From: Methylophaga pinxianii
GTDB taxonomy: Bacteria; Pseudomonadota; Gammaproteobacteria; Nitrosococcales; Methylophagaceae
DNA: 40,585 nucleotides
Direction of reading: 5' to 3'
NCBI RefSeq assembly: GCF_020447225.1
Contig: NZ_JAJAEO010000158.1
Coordinates: 1-40,585, forward strand
In this document: piece after piece, positions 26,309-34,063 of the stretch
How positions within the stretch are numbered: the first letter of the stretch is position 1
Layout of the letters: every line of letters begins with the position of its first letter
The notes under the pieces: generated by a model
Databases searched by the model: none
What the model saw: only the letters and a program-made list of their open reading frames with translations
What the model was told of the DNA's origin: nothing
Made by a program: the position numbers and the translations under genes

Positions 26309-26413
26309 ATGAAAAGGAAATCAGCCTTGAAGTCAGTTATTCAGGAGGAAATATCAGGGTGTGGCATTGCTGCGATATCTGAAATTAATAGAAAAAACAA
26401 TCAGTTTTTATAA
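26309..26413 (+). pseudogene. Fragment resembling the start of a small C39-like peptidase-type protein
   Basis: A 34-codon frame begins ATG 26309 and contains KSVIQEEISGCGIAAI, which recalls the N-terminus of small papain/C39-like proteins (Gly-Cys-Gly-Ile-Ala around a nucleophilic Cys). It departs into an unrelated tail and stops at 26411-26413. The rest of such a domain is not found downstream. This is a low-confidence remnant. Confidence 0.35.
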
Positions 26414-26465
26414 ATGATATGGAGCAACTTTCAAAATCCATAACGGCAAAAGATATCCCTGATGC

Positions 26466-26696
26466 ATGGGGAAAAGGTTTATCTTGCTATCTCCAACGCA
26501 TATTTTTATTTGGGGGATTGCCTCTTACTTTCTGTTTAGCGGAAGAAATGTTAGTTACTTTTATTTGTTTTTACCACCATTAGCATTTACGCTAATTGGT
26601 ATTATGCCGCTTTGTGGATTTATGATAATCGCGGTAACGGTAATGTCGGTATGGTTCTGGTCGTTCTTGAAGACATTACCGTCAGCCGAATCATAG
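26466..26696 (+). CDS. Possible small hydrophobic protein, or a frameshifted remnant
   Basis: This is a 76-residue frame with two or three hydrophobic stretches (LAFTLIGIMPLCGFMIIAVT is the strongest) and no recognised family. The ATG has no SD. In another frame from ATG 26419, a soluble start (EQLSKSITAKDIPDAWGKG) runs into the same region. Joining that start to the hydrophobic frame near 26470 would give a more natural protein, so a frameshifted gene is possible. Support is weak. Confidence 0.3.
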   Translation: MGKRFILLSPTHIFIWGIASYFLFSGRNVSYFYLFLPPLAFTLIGIMPLCGFMIIAVTVMSVWFWSFLKTLPSAES

Positions 26697-27057
26697 AACA
26701 AAAGGTTAGTCATTCACTAAGTCTTCAGACAATAAGCATATAAAGAACTTAGCTTATACACCGTGGGTCAGACTTAAAAATGGGTGAGTTGGCTGTTTAA
26801 TAACTGACGGACCCATGCCCCTATTTAAGTTAATCTTAAATCCTGTCATCTCTCAAAGCGCTTTAGTGCTTTGCAGTATCGTCGTTATCGCGAGATAGCT
26901 AATACTGCAGCATATTCAAAATAGATTCGTGGTTTGCTGGCCTCGTCACTTAGAAACGTCCACTAATATTTAGAAGAGAGGTATTTCCATACTTTTTATC
27001 TTTAAAAGCATAAGCTCATAGTGTGACATACAGAATTCCGGCTTTTAAGAGGAGCAG
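26697..27057. other. 361-nt interval with no recognisable gene
   Basis: Stop codons interrupt all frames that I followed. The stretch is AT-rich and includes GGGTCAGACTTAAAAATGGG near 26764 and a later GACCCA-type complement near 26811, a weak inverted repeat. I see no RNA gene. It probably contains the diguanylate-cyclase promoter, but no convincing -35/-10 pair stands out. Confidence 0.5.
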
Positions 27058-27117
27058 ATGCTGATGTGTAAGCAGAAATATTTTGTCTTGAGTGGGCAAC
27101 GAAATATGTTGAGTTAG
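27058..27117 (+). CDS. Possible 19-residue leader ORF before the diguanylate cyclase
   Basis: ATG 27058 follows a strong AGAGGAG SD and opens a 19-residue frame ending at TAG 27115-27117, 5 nt before the GTG start of the GGDEF gene. The peptide (MLMCKQKYFVLSGQRNMLS) has no recognised function. Its better SD and tight spacing to a GTG start suggest translational coupling or attenuation, but no experiment or family supports it. Confidence 0.4.
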   Translation: MLMCKQKYFVLSGQRNMLS

Positions 27118-27122
27118 GTTAA

Positions 27123-28109
27123 GTGACCACATATTCAAAAGCTGTATTACGAGAATCACCGGTTCGAGTGAAGACCATTGTCGGGGTAGCGTTTGTAGTC
27201 TTTGTGTTTCTCATGCCTTTTTCAATCTATAACTTTTTCCTTGAACGATATATTTTGGGTGTGGGCTCGTTATCCGTAGTCCTGCTCATGGCGATCAATG
27301 CCTGGAACTGTTGGTACGGTCGTTATTATCCCTTAATGATTTTATTTGGGTTGGCGCCAATCAGTGTTGTATTCCTCGGCTTCACCATCTATCAGCAGGG
27401 ACTGATTGGCTTGTTATGGTGCTATCCGGCGGTAATTTGTTTTTATTTTATGCTGCCGGAACGTTATGCCTGGGGAGCAAATATTATTTTACTGGTGATG
27501 GCACTGCCTATGTCATGGCAGTTTTTAGACATTGCTCTGGCGGCCAGGGCTACCGCCACATTACTTTGCGTCAGCGCTTTTGCCATTATTTTTGTTCGGG
27601 TGATCAATGCGCAGCAACATGAATTACATGAACTGGCTATGACCGACTCCTTAACTGGTCTGGCGAACGGGGTACAGTTACATGACTCACTGGAACAAGC
27701 TGTGCAGCAACATGATCGTCGTCAGGTGCCGATGAGTTTAATCGCACTGGATTTGGATAATTTCAAATTTATTAACGATACATTGGGTCATGATGCCGGT
27801 GATGAAGTGTTGCGTGGGGTAGGCAATTTACTTCAAAAGCGGATTCGCCGATCGGATAAAGTGTTTCGTCTCGGCGGCGAAGAGTTTCTGATTTTGCTAT
27901 ACGATACCGATGCAGCTCAAAGCAGGCTGGTGGCGGAAGAACTGCGTAAGACGATTGAATCAATGCCCTTACTGCCAGATAGGCGTGTGACGACCAGCCT
28001 GGGGGTCGCGACATTGCAACCAAAAGAACATTGGCGTGACTGGATGAAACGCAGTGATGACAACCTGTATCTTGCCAAGAAGCAAGGACGCAACCGCGTG
28101 GTTGGTTGA
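27123..28109 (+). CDS. Membrane-bound diguanylate cyclase (GGDEF)
   Basis: This 328-residue protein has about six N-terminal membrane helices (residues 15-160) and a C-terminal GGDEF domain (about 168-328). The active site is GGEEF (251-255), an active-type variant, and the inhibitory I-site RRSD (242-245) lies five residues before it, so the enzyme should make cyclic di-GMP from GTP and be product-inhibited. DSLTGLANGVQLHD and LDLDNFKFINDTLGHDAGD are the usual flanking motifs. There is no EAL domain. The start is GTG with a modest AGG, possibly coupled to the short ORF before it. A strong terminator follows. Confidence 0.92.
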   Translation: MTTYSKAVLRESPVRVKTIVGVAFVVFVFLMPFSIYNFFLERYILGVGSLSVVLLMAINAWNCWYGRYYPLMILFGLAPISVVFLGFTIYQQGLIGLLWCYPAVICFYFMLPERYAWGANIILLVMALPMSWQFLDIALAARATATLLCVSAFAIIFVRVINAQQHELHELAMTDSLTGLANGVQLHDSLEQAVQQHDRRQVPMSLIALDLDNFKFINDTLGHDAGDEVLRGVGNLLQKRIRRSDKVFRLGGEEFLILLYDTDAAQSRLVAEELRKTIESMPLLPDRRVTTSLGVATLQPKEHWRDWMKRSDDNLYLAKKQGRNRVVG

Positions 28110-28199
28110 GCGAGTCTGTTTATTTCTCAGCCTTCAGTACTCAATAGTTTTTTTGTAAGTTTTCTGCGCAGGTTATGGAAACAGATCATTACGAAAATG

Positions 28200-28229
28200 G
28201 GGCCAAGGCCATGTCTTGGCCCTTTTTTT
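28200..28229 (+). terminator. Rho-independent terminator of the diguanylate cyclase gene
   Basis: GGGCCAAG (28200-28207) and CTTGGCCC (28215-28222) form a perfect GC-rich stem with a 7-nt loop, followed by seven T (28223-28229). Confidence 0.92.
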
Positions 28230-28424
28230 ATGAGAATTTTGTGATTCTTTCAGCCATATAACAAAAAGAAATATAGAAAATTTCTTAATCTAAGCGTAAA
28301 ACTGTCAGTAATAATTCCTTATAACTCTATATAACAAATTTCAAATTTAATCCCTATTTTCAAGATTTAATGAGTATAAGGGGACGGTCGGATATGGCTC
28401 AACAATCAACTGCAAGGAGCGGAA
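28230..28424 (+). promoter_or_regulatory. Upstream region of the chemoreceptor gene
   Basis: Together with the preceding terminator this completes a 315-nt gap (28110-28424). It is strongly AT-rich, holds no ORF with coding character, and ends with AAGGAG before the receptor ATG. I did not find a convincing FliA (TAAA/GCCGATAA) or sigma-54 site. Confidence 0.4.
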
Positions 28425-29720
28425 ATGTTCGACAAGTCATTAAAAAATAAAATTAATGAACTCAGTTATAGGTGTGAAGCACTAGACGCATTAATCAATT
28501 CGATTAACATGAATGTTGCAACGATTCGTTTTGATCCCGAAGGAAATGTCAAAGATGTAAACGAGCTCTTTCTGAGTATGGTTGGTTATAGCAAGGAAGA
28601 AGTTTTAGAAAAACATCATAGAATATTTTGTGACCCGAAATATGTTAAAACAGCTGAATACAAAGTCTTTTGGGAAGCCTTACGTGCGGGAAACAGTAAA
28701 ACAGGCACATTTAAGCGCATCACCAAACATGGCAAAGTCATTTGGCTAGAAGCCAGCTATTTTCCAATAAAAAATGCAGACGGGATGGTCACCGGCGTTT
28801 TCAAAATCGCTGCAGATGTTTCTAAAGACCAACAACGCATTCGTGATCTTGAGGCCGCTTATGGCGCATTAAATCGTTCGATGGCCATTATCGAGTTTGA
28901 ACCTGATGGCACAATTCTCAATGCGAATGATAATTTTTTGTCGGCAGTGGGTTATTCGTTTGATGAGATCAAAGGGCAACATCATCGTCTCTTTTGTTTT
29001 GATCGTTTTTATCAGGAAAACCCCAACTTCTGGGCTGAAATTAGTGGCGGACAATTTTTTACCGGTCAATTTGAGCGCAAGAATGCTTCAGGTCAGGCAA
29101 TTTGGCTGGAAGCGTCTTATAACCCAGTGTTTGATGAAAACAATCAGGTTGTGAAAGTCATTAAGTTTGCCAGCGATATTACCGAGAGAATAAAGCATCG
29201 AGAAAACGTGCTACATGCTGCAGAAATATGGGCTGCGACCTCTGAAGAGACTACACAAATCACCGAAAATGGTGTTCAGATGCTTCGTTCTTCTGTAAAG
29301 ACGTCAGGTGTCATTCTACAAGATGTATCAGATACTTACGGCTTTCTGGAGCAGTTGAATCAAGAGTCAAAAAACATCGAAAAAATTGTATCGACGATCA
29401 GTGATATTGCCGAGCAAACGAATCTTTTGGCATTAAATGCTGCCATTGAGGCAGCCAGGGCGGGCGATCAAGGGCGGGGATTCGCCGTTGTTGCTGATGA
29501 AGTGAGAAAACTGGCCACCCGGACCAGTATTTCTACACAGGAAATTAGAGAAGTCGTGAAGCAGAATCATCAACTCACCCAAAACGTGACACAGAAGATG
29601 CAAAATGTGAAGTCGGGTGTGATTAACAATAATGAGCAACTGAACGCTGTTTCGGATGTGATGACGGAAATTCTGCAAGGAGCTGAAGAGGTCTCGCGAA
29701 CCGTTTCATCTTTGCTTTAA
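28425..29720 (+). CDS. Soluble double-PAS methyl-accepting chemotaxis protein (BdlA/Aer-like)
   Basis: This 431-residue protein has no membrane segment. PAS domains at about residues 20-137 and 140-254 are internal repeats of each other: both carry FDPEG or FEPDG, a VGYS motif, HHRxFC and IWLEASY. The C-terminal half is the signalling domain with the conserved hairpin tip around [18 protein letters not shown] and [13 protein letters not shown], which contacts CheA/CheW. PAS-PAS-signal architecture without membrane anchoring is that of BdlA, linked to biofilm dispersal, and of soluble aerotaxis-type sensors; haem or FAD binding is possible. The upstream diguanylate cyclase makes a c-di-GMP connection plausible but unproved. 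AAGGAG precedes ATG. Confidence 0.92.
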
Positions 29721-30027
29721 AACTCGATAAAAAAACCGTCAAATTCTGGCTTCGTAGCTGAGATTAGAGGCATGGAATCGCTAACAAAGATTTATACGCC
29801 AAATATTTCAGGGTCAGGCCGGTTGGATATTGGCGTCGTTATCTGACGGAAGTATCAGTCAAAGCGCTGACGTTCCCTGTCAACCTGTTTCTAATTTTGA
29901 TTGATTTCTAGAGGTGGATTCACGGTAGAGGATGAATATGCGTTCCCACGCTGAGCGTGGGAACGAGTAAGACTGATACTAAAAATATGGGAGCAGCGCA
30001 TTTCAACTGCTTCCTTAATCCAATTAA
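29721..30027. other. 307-nt intergenic interval with a REP-like palindrome
   Basis: No coding frame is credible between the convergent chemoreceptor and YcaC-type genes. It contains the palindrome at 29941-29965 described separately. No T-rich terminator hairpin was noticed. Confidence 0.6.
29941..29965. repeat. REP-like palindrome, copy 1
   Basis: CGTTCCCACGC (29941-29951) and GCGTGGGAACG (29955-29965) are perfect 11-bp arms around TGA. A second, less perfect copy lies at 33286-33310. Palindromes with this CGTTCCC...GGGAACG core recur between genes in many proteobacterial genomes. Confidence 0.8.
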
Positions 30028-30654
30028 TTACTTATTTTCGGTGAGTTTGACGTAACTGTTAATCAGATTGCGATAATCGGGAATATGGTTGGAGAACAAC
30101 TGGCCAAGTCCCTCGATATCATTGCGCCAGTCGCGATGTAATTCACAGGCTGCGCCAAACCAGGTCATTAACTGTGCACCGGCTTTGGACATGCGATCCC
30201 AGGCTGAGTCTCTGGTGAGTTCATTAAATGTGCCCGAAGCATCGGTGATCACAAATACCTCAAAACCTTCTTCAAGTGCTGATAGAGCTGGGAAAGCCAC
30301 ACAGACTTCAGTTACCACACCAGCAATGATCAACTGTTTTTTGCCGGTGGCTTTTACCGCGTTCACAAAGTCTTCGTTATCCCAGGCATTAATCTGTCCG
30401 GGACGGGCAATATAAGGTGCATCGGGAAACAGTTCTATTAATTCCGGTACCAATGGGCCATTCGGGCCTTCTTCAAAACTGGTGGTGAGAATGGTGGGGA
30501 GATTGAAATACTTTGCCATATCAGCCAATGCCAACACATTGTTTTTGAATCTATCTGGATCAATGTCCCTGACCAGAGATAACAAGCCGGTTTGATGATC
30601 GACCAGTAAAACAGCTGCATTATTTCTATCTAAACGTACATATGGTGTTGCCAT
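30028..30654 (-). CDS. YcaC-like cysteine hydrolase (isochorismatase superfamily)
   Basis: This 208-residue protein is closely YcaC-like. The nucleophile is C118 in IIAGVVTEVCVAF and the catalytic Asp is D19 in LLVDHQTG. YIARPGQINAWDNEDF and WFGAACELHRDWRNDIEGL are highly conserved family segments. YcaC forms ring-shaped oligomers; its true substrate is not settled (a cytoplasmic amidase-like role is expected from the fold). AGGAG precedes ATG. It stands alone between convergent signalling genes and the copper cluster. Confidence 0.92.
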   Translation of the reverse strand: MATPYVRLDRNNAAVLLVDHQTGLLSLVRDIDPDRFKNNVLALADMAKYFNLPTILTTSFEEGPNGPLVPELIELFPDAPYIARPGQINAWDNEDFVNAVKATGKKQLIIAGVVTEVCVAFPALSALEEGFEVFVITDASGTFNELTRDSAWDRMSKAGAQLMTWFGAACELHRDWRNDIEGLGQLFSNHIPDYRNLINSYVKLTENK

Positions 30655-30831
30655 GTTGAACTCCTTTTATGATAGTGCATGAGAAAAATGCGTTGCCCAA
30701 ACCCGAAATTCAGTGAAGAGGACAAGTAAATTTAGCGATAAATCATTAAGAAAAAATGAACATCTGCAAGATAAGTTATAGGCACGAGGTTTAAAAGCTG
30801 AGCAACGTGAAAAGTAAAGCGAATAACTAAA

Positions 30832-30852
30832 AGGGGGCAGTGATTGCCCCCT
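30832..30852 (-). terminator. Terminator at the end of the copper cluster
   Basis: AGGGGGCA (30832-30839) pairs with TGCCCCCT (30845-30852) over a 5-nt loop. On the minus strand the stem is followed by TTTT. It lies about 75 nt past the stop of the TonB-dependent receptor gene. Confidence 0.75.
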
Positions 30853-30926
30853 GATTGATGGCGAAAAATATCTGTTTAACAGGTCACACTTTTGGATTCT
30901 TTCATCCTGCTTTGGGCCAGATAAAC

Positions 30927-33152
30927 TCAGAATTTTAATGTTAAACCCGCATAAACCGATCTGCCCATGCCTGGTACAGTGACACCCCAGGGAATGTCAG
31001 TACCCATGGTGGCGCCTTGACCGACATACGCACCGGAAAGGGGATGGCTGTAGAGACGGTCAAAGACGTTTTCCATACCAAAATCGACACGCGCCTGTTT
31101 CCATTGATAACTGGTACGCAGATTCACCAAACCGTATCCAGCAGTTGCGATTTCATTGCGTTCGTTATTAACCTTGTTTTTACCGGCGACCAGCACCCAT
31201 TCAACAGTATTACGCCAGCCGTTTTTACTGTGCTCCAGCGACAGCGTGGAATTGAGTGGCATGATGTTATACAGATCATCACCGGTATCGCGGTTTTTAC
31301 CTCGCACATAACTGAGTGTGGCAGTACCGGTAAGTTGTCCCCATTTTTCGGATTGATATAAGGTTTTGATACCCGATACATCCATACCATAGAGTTTGGC
31401 CGAGACATTCTGATATTGCAGATAAACAAAATCATTATCAGTGGTCAGATTGGCTGTCGTACAAGCGCCACCGCCAGTGCTACAGCGTTCGGCATCAATA
31501 AAGTCATCGACATAAGAAATATACTGTGTCAGTGACACATGCCAGTCGTGTTGTTTGGCATCGTGCAAGTTGGCGGTAAAGCTCAAGGTATGAGCGATTT
31601 CCGGATTCAGATCAACATTGCCGACATAGCCATTGCCATCACCGACCAGATTGACCATCCGCATCGCCATGCCATTGGTTGACCAGGCAAAACGTTCATA
31701 TAAGTTTGGCGAACGGGTTTTCTGGGCATAACCAAATTCATAATCATGGGTAGCTGCAGGTTTGAATCGCGCCAGCAAGGTCGCATCAATATTATGATCC
31801 GTAATATCACGGTCACTGGCATTAAACGCATCTGCCGCCGCCTGATACATCATCATATTGGTGTTATAACCTTGCACATCACCGGTATTCATCTTGACCG
31901 TTTCATGGCGAATACCCGCGACCGTAGTCCACTGACTGCTCCATGCAGCTTCCCATTCAGCGAACACACCATAACGATCCCGCTCGCCATTATTGATATT
32001 CCAAAAAGTGTTGGGTGCCATCATCATGCCACCTGATGCTTCCCAGAAATCATCCAATCGATAACGTTGCAGGTCAGCACCAACACGGAACATATCGCGT
32101 TGGTTTGCATTGATTTCGGCTTTAACCGATAGCCCACGGTTATCGCCTTCGGTTTCCATTGGCATACCGTCCGCGGTCATCATTCCAGAACCATAAAGAA
32201 ACTGTTTATCATCACCAAACTGCATTTTGTGGTGGGTTTTTTCTCGGTACAGCGAGGTTTCCAGTGAACCCCAATCGAACATGCCGTTATAGATCAGATT
32301 AATTTGATTACTGCGGTTTTCCGTCATATCCATACGCTGATTGGGCCAGCCTTGATAGGGAATGTCCTGATGGGCAAATTTGAGCTGCAGCTGGTGGTTA
32401 TCCAGTTTATAAGCAAAATCAATCGCATGATTACGGCTTTCATAAGCGGAGGATCCGACTTCATCTGCATCTAATGAACCGCGGTCGGTCGCCGTATTTC
32501 CCGCCGGTTTGAAACTGCCACCGGCATCATAATTATTCGCTTTGGCAGTGGAGCCAGTATAAGTGATACTGAAGTCTTCTGATGCCAAGGTCGTTGAAAC
32601 ATGGCCGCCACGCGCGTCACCATTGCTGCGATAGTAACTGCCGATTTCACCTTTGGTAATGGTTTCATCTTGCGCTGCAAATTCCGGTTGTTTGGACTTG
32701 GCGATAATAGTGCTGCCGATACTGTCCCCACCCAGGCTGACAGGGGCAATACCCGAATAAACCTGAATCTCTGAAACACGCGATGGAGTAAGGTAGGAAA
32801 GAGGCGGATTCATATGATTGGCACAGGCTGAAATCAAGTCCATGCCATCAACCTTGATATGCAGGCGATCGTCAGCAAAGCCCCGCATAAATGGCAGTCC
32901 GGCCACACCTCCACCCGAATACATCGCTATGCCAGCGACATCATTTAAAAATGCAGCAGTATCACTTTTATATGCCCGTTGGCTGTTAATGTCTTTTTCG
33001 CTTAATGTAGTGCTCTCTACCGTCGGGACAGAAGCGGCTGTCACCGTCACTCTGTCCAGCATTTCATCATCATGCTCGTGGGCGGCATATAGCGGGCTGT
33101 TTGCCAGCCCGGTCAAAATCATCAGGGCCAATGGAGAAAGAGGTTTTTTCAT
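30927..33152 (-). CDS. OprC/NosA-like TonB-dependent copper receptor
   Basis: This 741-residue outer-membrane receptor has a signal peptide (about 1-24), a TonB-box-like DRVTVTA, a plug domain (RGFADDRLHIKVDGMDLI, PVSLGGDSIGSTI) and a 22-strand barrel ending in the expected terminal Phe (LTLKF). The copper ligands of Pseudomonas OprC are conserved as CxxxM (C110 and M114 in SACANHMNPP) and HxM (H308 and M310 in THHKMQF). It should therefore import copper using TonB energy. I chose ATG 33152; the frame extends to a TTG at 33176 without an SD. It follows copB in the same direction after 182 nt containing a REP-like palindrome, so it may be a separate transcript. Confidence 0.93.
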   Translation of the reverse strand: MKKPLSPLALMILTGLANSPLYAAHEHDDEMLDRVTVTAASVPTVESTTLSEKDINSQRAYKSDTAAFLNDVAGIAMYSGGGVAGLPFMRGFADDRLHIKVDGMDLISACANHMNPPLSYLTPSRVSEIQVYSGIAPVSLGGDSIGSTIIAKSKQPEFAAQDETITKGEIGSYYRSNGDARGGHVSTTLASEDFSITYTGSTAKANNYDAGGSFKPAGNTATDRGSLDADEVGSSAYESRNHAIDFAYKLDNHQLQLKFAHQDIPYQGWPNQRMDMTENRSNQINLIYNGMFDWGSLETSLYREKTHHKMQFGDDKQFLYGSGMMTADGMPMETEGDNRGLSVKAEINANQRDMFRVGADLQRYRLDDFWEASGGMMMAPNTFWNINNGERDRYGVFAEWEAAWSSQWTTVAGIRHETVKMNTGDVQGYNTNMMMYQAAADAFNASDRDITDHNIDATLLARFKPAATHDYEFGYAQKTRSPNLYERFAWSTNGMAMRMVNLVGDGNGYVGNVDLNPEIAHTLSFTANLHDAKQHDWHVSLTQYISYVDDFIDAERCSTGGGACTTANLTTDNDFVYLQYQNVSAKLYGMDVSGIKTLYQSEKWGQLTGTATLSYVRGKNRDTGDDLYNIMPLNSTLSLEHSKNGWRNTVEWVLVAGKNKVNNERNEIATAGYGLVNLRTSYQWKQARVDFGMENVFDRLYSHPLSGAYVGQGATMGTDIPWGVTVPGMGRSVYAGLTLKF

Positions 33153-33285
33153 GGTGCGGTTATTCCGGTTTAACAAGTTAAACGCAGAATAAGCAATATA
33201 TCAGCATAAAAAATGTGGGATTTAGGACTGGTATAAGTGAAATCACGCACTTTTGAATAATTGAAGATAAGGCCTGATAAACCGG

Positions 33286-33310
33286 CGTTCCCATGCGGAG
33301 CAGGGGAACG
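33286..33310. repeat. REP-like palindrome, copy 2
   Basis: CGTTCCCATGC (33286-33296) and GCAGGGGAACG (33300-33310) are 11-bp arms with one mismatch around GGA. It lies between copB and the receptor gene and shares its outer CGTTCCC/GGGAACG with the copy at 29941. Confidence 0.7.
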
Positions 33311-33334
33311 AGGTTTGTGAGTAACAGAGCTATT

Positions 33335-34063
33335 TTAGAAAAGCAGTTTGATGCCTACTGAAGCAATCCAGTCTTCTTCGCTTTCATCGGCATTTCTGGC
33401 GATAGACGCTGTACGGCCGAATTTGCGTTCGTATTTCAGATCCAGATAAGGCACAACTTTACGGGTGATTTCATAAAACAGTTTGACGCCAATTTCGCCT
33501 TCACTTAAGCCCCTGCCTAATTCCTGCCGCTCAACGTTCTGAGCAGTAAAATCGAGTTGGTAGTAGGGTTCAAAGCCAAACCGCTGGGTGAACAGCAGAT
33601 GATTTTTCTGTTTCAATCGGGCGCTGACATCACCATAATCACTGATAAACAGATGCGCCTGGGTTTCAAACAGATACGGTGCCAGTCCATTAAAACCCAG
33701 CGTTAAATAGCGAGTGGATTCAGGTTGGGTATCAACACGCAGCCCCAGTTGAGCATCCCAGAAATCATGCACATTCCGGCTGTACAACGCCCAGACTTCA
33801 CTTTGCTCCAGCTTGCCTTTGTGACCTTCCAGCTCACCTTTGAGCCAGAGTTTGTGATAGTCCCCACCGATCCAGCCATCCCATTCAATATGTGTTTTAT
33901 CACCTTCACTACCACCACCGTGCTGGGCTTCAAACCATAAGGCATGGAAGAGTTGTGATTCATGCTCGTGTCCATGACCATCATAATGTTCATCGGCATG
34001 GCTGCTGGAGATAAACAGGCTCAACACGATGGATAAAATCAGATTAGATTTAGTGATGATCAT
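33335..34063 (-). CDS. copB: Copper resistance outer-membrane protein CopB
   Basis: This 242-residue protein has a signal peptide (to about residue 23, SSHA-DEH), a short His-rich start (DGHGHEHES) and a beta-barrel domain: LWFEAQHGG, LWLKGELEGHKG, VWALYSRNVHDFWDAQLGLR and GEIGVKLFYEITRKVVPYLDLKYERKFG, the last spread over the C-terminal third. This is the CopB family, an outer-membrane component of copper resistance. It lacks the long Met/His repeats of Pseudomonas CopB. ATG 34063 has GGGAGG upstream and overlaps the last 14 nt of copA; the upstream extension of the frame to 34129 is not needed. Confidence 0.9.
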   Translation of the reverse strand: MIITKSNLILSIVLSLFISSSHADEHYDGHGHEHESQLFHALWFEAQHGGGSEGDKTHIEWDGWIGGDYHKLWLKGELEGHKGKLEQSEVWALYSRNVHDFWDAQLGLRVDTQPESTRYLTLGFNGLAPYLFETQAHLFISDYGDVSARLKQKNHLLFTQRFGFEPYYQLDFTAQNVERQELGRGLSEGEIGVKLFYEITRKVVPYLDLKYERKFGRTASIARNADESEEDWIASVGIKLLF

